Shown here piece by piece: positions 61,760 to 64,000 of a DNA stretch of 64,000 nucleotides. The DNA lies in assembly GCF_900156465.1 (NCBI RefSeq), contig NZ_LT707064.1, forward strand, positions 2,136,001-2,200,000, written 5' to 3'. Within the stretch, counting starts at the first letter, position 1, and every line of letters starts with the position of its first letter. This DNA comes from Pseudomonas sp. 7SR1 (GTDB taxonomy: Bacteria; Pseudomonadota; Gammaproteobacteria; Pseudomonadales; Pseudomonadaceae). Under the pieces are notes generated by a model. The model was not told the DNA's origin and did no database searches. It saw only the letters and a program-made list of their open reading frames with translations. Position numbers and translations under genes: made by a program.

Positions 61760-63175
61760 TTAACGCTTGCTCGAAGCCAGCATCGTGGCCTTTTCCTGGT
61801 CCATGCGAGCCATCAAGGGCTGGCTTTGCGCCAGGAAGCGTGCGCGTTCGGATTTTGCGATTGGATCAGCCATCGGCAGCTTCTGGCCAAGCGGATCGAC
61901 GTGAACGCCGTTGACCTGGAACTCATAGTGCAGGTGTGGTCCGGTCGACAACCCCGTGGTGCCGATATAGCCGATGACCTGGCCCTGCTTGACACTGCCG
62001 CCGGTCTTCACGCCTTTGGCAAAACCTTGCATGTGACCATACAGCGTACGGTAGGTATTGCCGTGCTGGATGATGACTGTGTTGCCGTAACCGCCGCGGC
62101 GGCCGGCCAGCAAGACCTTGCCATCGCCGGCAGCCTTGATTGGGGTGCCTCGGGGGGCGGCGTAGTCGACACCTTTATGGGCGCGAATCTTGTTCAGGAT
62201 AGGGTGTTTGCGGCCTGCGGAAAATTTCGAGCTGATGCGGGCGAAGTCAACCGGCGTGCGGATGAACGCCTTGCGCATGCTGTTGCCGTCGGCAGTGTAG
62301 TAACTGCTGTTGCCTTGTTTGTTGGTGTAGCGCACCGCAGTGTAAGTCTTGCCGCGATTGGTGAAGCGCGCGGAGAGAATCGGGCCGTTGCCGACGGCCT
62401 TCCCGTTGACCACTTTCTGCTCGTAGATCACGTCGAATTCGTCGCCCTGGCGAATATCCTGGGCGAAATCGATGTCGTAGCCGAATACGTTGGCCATGTC
62501 CATCGTCAGGCTATGTGAAAGGCCTGCACGTGCGGCCGATTGTGATAGAGAGCTATTGATCACACCGTGGACGTAGGCCGAGCGTACGGTAGGCTTGGCA
62601 GTAATGCGATTGAAGGCATAACCCTTGTCACTCTTTGTCAGGGTAATGCTTTCCAGGTCGCTCAGCTTGGTGTGCAAGCTGGTCAGCTCTCCAGTCGGAT
62701 TGAGTTCGAACTCGAGTTTCTGGCCCCGTTGCAATTGAGTGAACTGCTTGGCTTGCTTGTCGCTGGCCAGAATCTCGTGGACCGAGGTAGCGGGCAGGCC
62801 GACCTTCTCAAAAAGTGTGGAAAGGGTATCGCCTTTGGCCACGATCACCTCACGATGGCCAGGCTCCTTCTTTTCTTCCACGACCGGGGGCTCGACCTGA
62901 GCGGTCTCGGCGGTGTCTTCAGGACTGTCTTCAATCTGTGCGAAAGGGGAAGCGCTCTGTTCGTTTGTGGCCTGGACGGCTTCGGCAGCGTCTTGATCTT
63001 GTGTCAGTTGTTCGGCAGGGCTTTCCAGTTCGAGACTCAGAGTCGTCTTTTTGGCTTCAACGTCGCTGGAAGGAAATACCAGGAGCGCCAGGCTAAGGAG
63101 GGCGGCGATTCCACTTGCGGCCAGCAAGTGGGTCTTTGGGTAAAGCGGTGGCGCTTTAGACGGTTCTGTGGTCAT
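61760..63175 (-). CDS. M23 family peptidoglycan endopeptidase (MepM-like)
   Basis: 471 residues. N-terminal membrane anchor (LLAASGIAALLSLALLVFPS, about 18-38), a Glu/Ala/Pro-rich spacer (about 40-120), LysM/OapA-like domain (HREVIVAKGDTLSTLFEKVG, about 125-190), and an M23 domain (about 345-450) with the zinc ligands in HKGVDYAAPRGTP and HLHYEFQVNG. Cross-link-cleaving DD-endopeptidase of the MepM class. ATG 63175 (MTTEPSKAPP) fits, although no strong ribosome site is visible. The gene is followed by anmK after 3 bases. Confidence 0.9.
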   Translation of the reverse strand: MTTEPSKAPPLYPKTHLLAASGIAALLSLALLVFPSSDVEAKKTTLSLELESPAEQLTQDQDAAEAVQATNEQSASPFAQIEDSPEDTAETAQVEPPVVEEKKEPGHREVIVAKGDTLSTLFEKVGLPATSVHEILASDKQAKQFTQLQRGQKLEFELNPTGELTSLHTKLSDLESITLTKSDKGYAFNRITAKPTVRSAYVHGVINSSLSQSAARAGLSHSLTMDMANVFGYDIDFAQDIRQGDEFDVIYEQKVVNGKAVGNGPILSARFTNRGKTYTAVRYTNKQGNSSYYTADGNSMRKAFIRTPVDFARISSKFSAGRKHPILNKIRAHKGVDYAAPRGTPIKAAGDGKVLLAGRRGGYGNTVIIQHGNTYRTLYGHMQGFAKGVKTGGSVKQGQVIGYIGTTGLSTGPHLHYEFQVNGVHVDPLGQKLPMADPIAKSERARFLAQSQPLMARMDQEKATMLASSKR

Positions 63176-63253
63176 GAGTAATTTGACTTTTGAAAAGATG
63201 AATTGGAAAAGATGAATGACATGATGAAGATGAAATAACTGTATAAAATATAA

Positions 63254-64000
<747 letters not shown>

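Overview
The window is a gene-dense, GC-rich chromosomal segment from a Pseudomonas, most likely of the P. fluorescens group. The evidence is the gene order (davAB, rpoD-dnaG-rpsU-tsaD, surA-lptD, agt, trpE, trpGDC-vfr, argC-erpA-anmK-tyrS, which as I remember it parallels P. putida KT2440 and in large part P. aeruginosa), the protein sequences, and REP-type palindromes typical of this group. It is core genome: I see no phage, transposase, integron, CRISPR, rRNA or plasmid feature, and no broken gene. Two genes run off the edges, davA on the left and tyrS on the right.

Layout. 1-3.1 kb: lysine monooxygenase pathway (davA, davB) with an Lrp/AsnC regulator. 3.1-9.6 kb: a large uncharacterised membrane protein, tRNA-Ile2(CAU), and the c-di-GMP protein RmcA. 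9.7-14.2 kb: the macromolecular synthesis cluster rpsU-dnaG-rpoD, with tsaD diverging. 15.5-18.4 kb: plsY, folB, folK, cca. 18.4-23.3 kb: the stress operon prkA(yeaG)-yeaH-spoVR. 23.6-31.4 kb: glpE, then lptD-surA-pdxA-rsmA with apaG-apaH, an envelope biogenesis/housekeeping string on the minus strand. 31.5-34.0 kb: amgK-murU-djlA. 35.0-43.0 kb: two-component system AgtSR and ABC transporter AgtABCD, separated by REP doublets. 43.2-47.5 kb: an iron-type alcohol dehydrogenase, then rpe-gph-trpE. 47.6-49.5 kb: esterase autotransporter estP. 49.6-53.7 kb: trp leader, trpGDC, a lipoate-ligase-like gene, and vfr. 54-64 kb: osmC-like, coq7, HIT, SDR, DUF805, nitronate monooxygenase, hemJ, argC, erpA, anmK, an M23 peptidase and tyrS.

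How the genes connect. Three themes recur. (1) 5-Aminovalerate: DavB and DavA make it from lysine, and AgtABCD, controlled by AgtSR, is known in P. aeruginosa to take up 5-aminovalerate and GABA. (2) Cell-wall recycling and envelope: AmgK, MurU and AnmK recycle MurNAc, an M23 endopeptidase cuts the wall, and LptD/SurA build the outer membrane. (3) Tryptophan: trpE and trpGDC lie apart, and each is preceded by a short reading frame ending Arg-Trp-Arg-Trp-Arg-Ala, with 24 identical bases at the end of both. The trpE copy is the last codons of gph. The trpGDC copy is a 28-codon free-standing leader. These twin leaders are the most informative regulatory signal I found.

I did not find a convincing wholly new multi-gene system. 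The best unexplained pieces are the 826-residue propeller-like membrane protein next to davBA, the DUF3530 hydrolase-fold protein lacking its nucleophile, the repeat set between vfr and osmC, and several candidate operators. Functional names rest on recognised motifs and remembered gene order; no database search was run.
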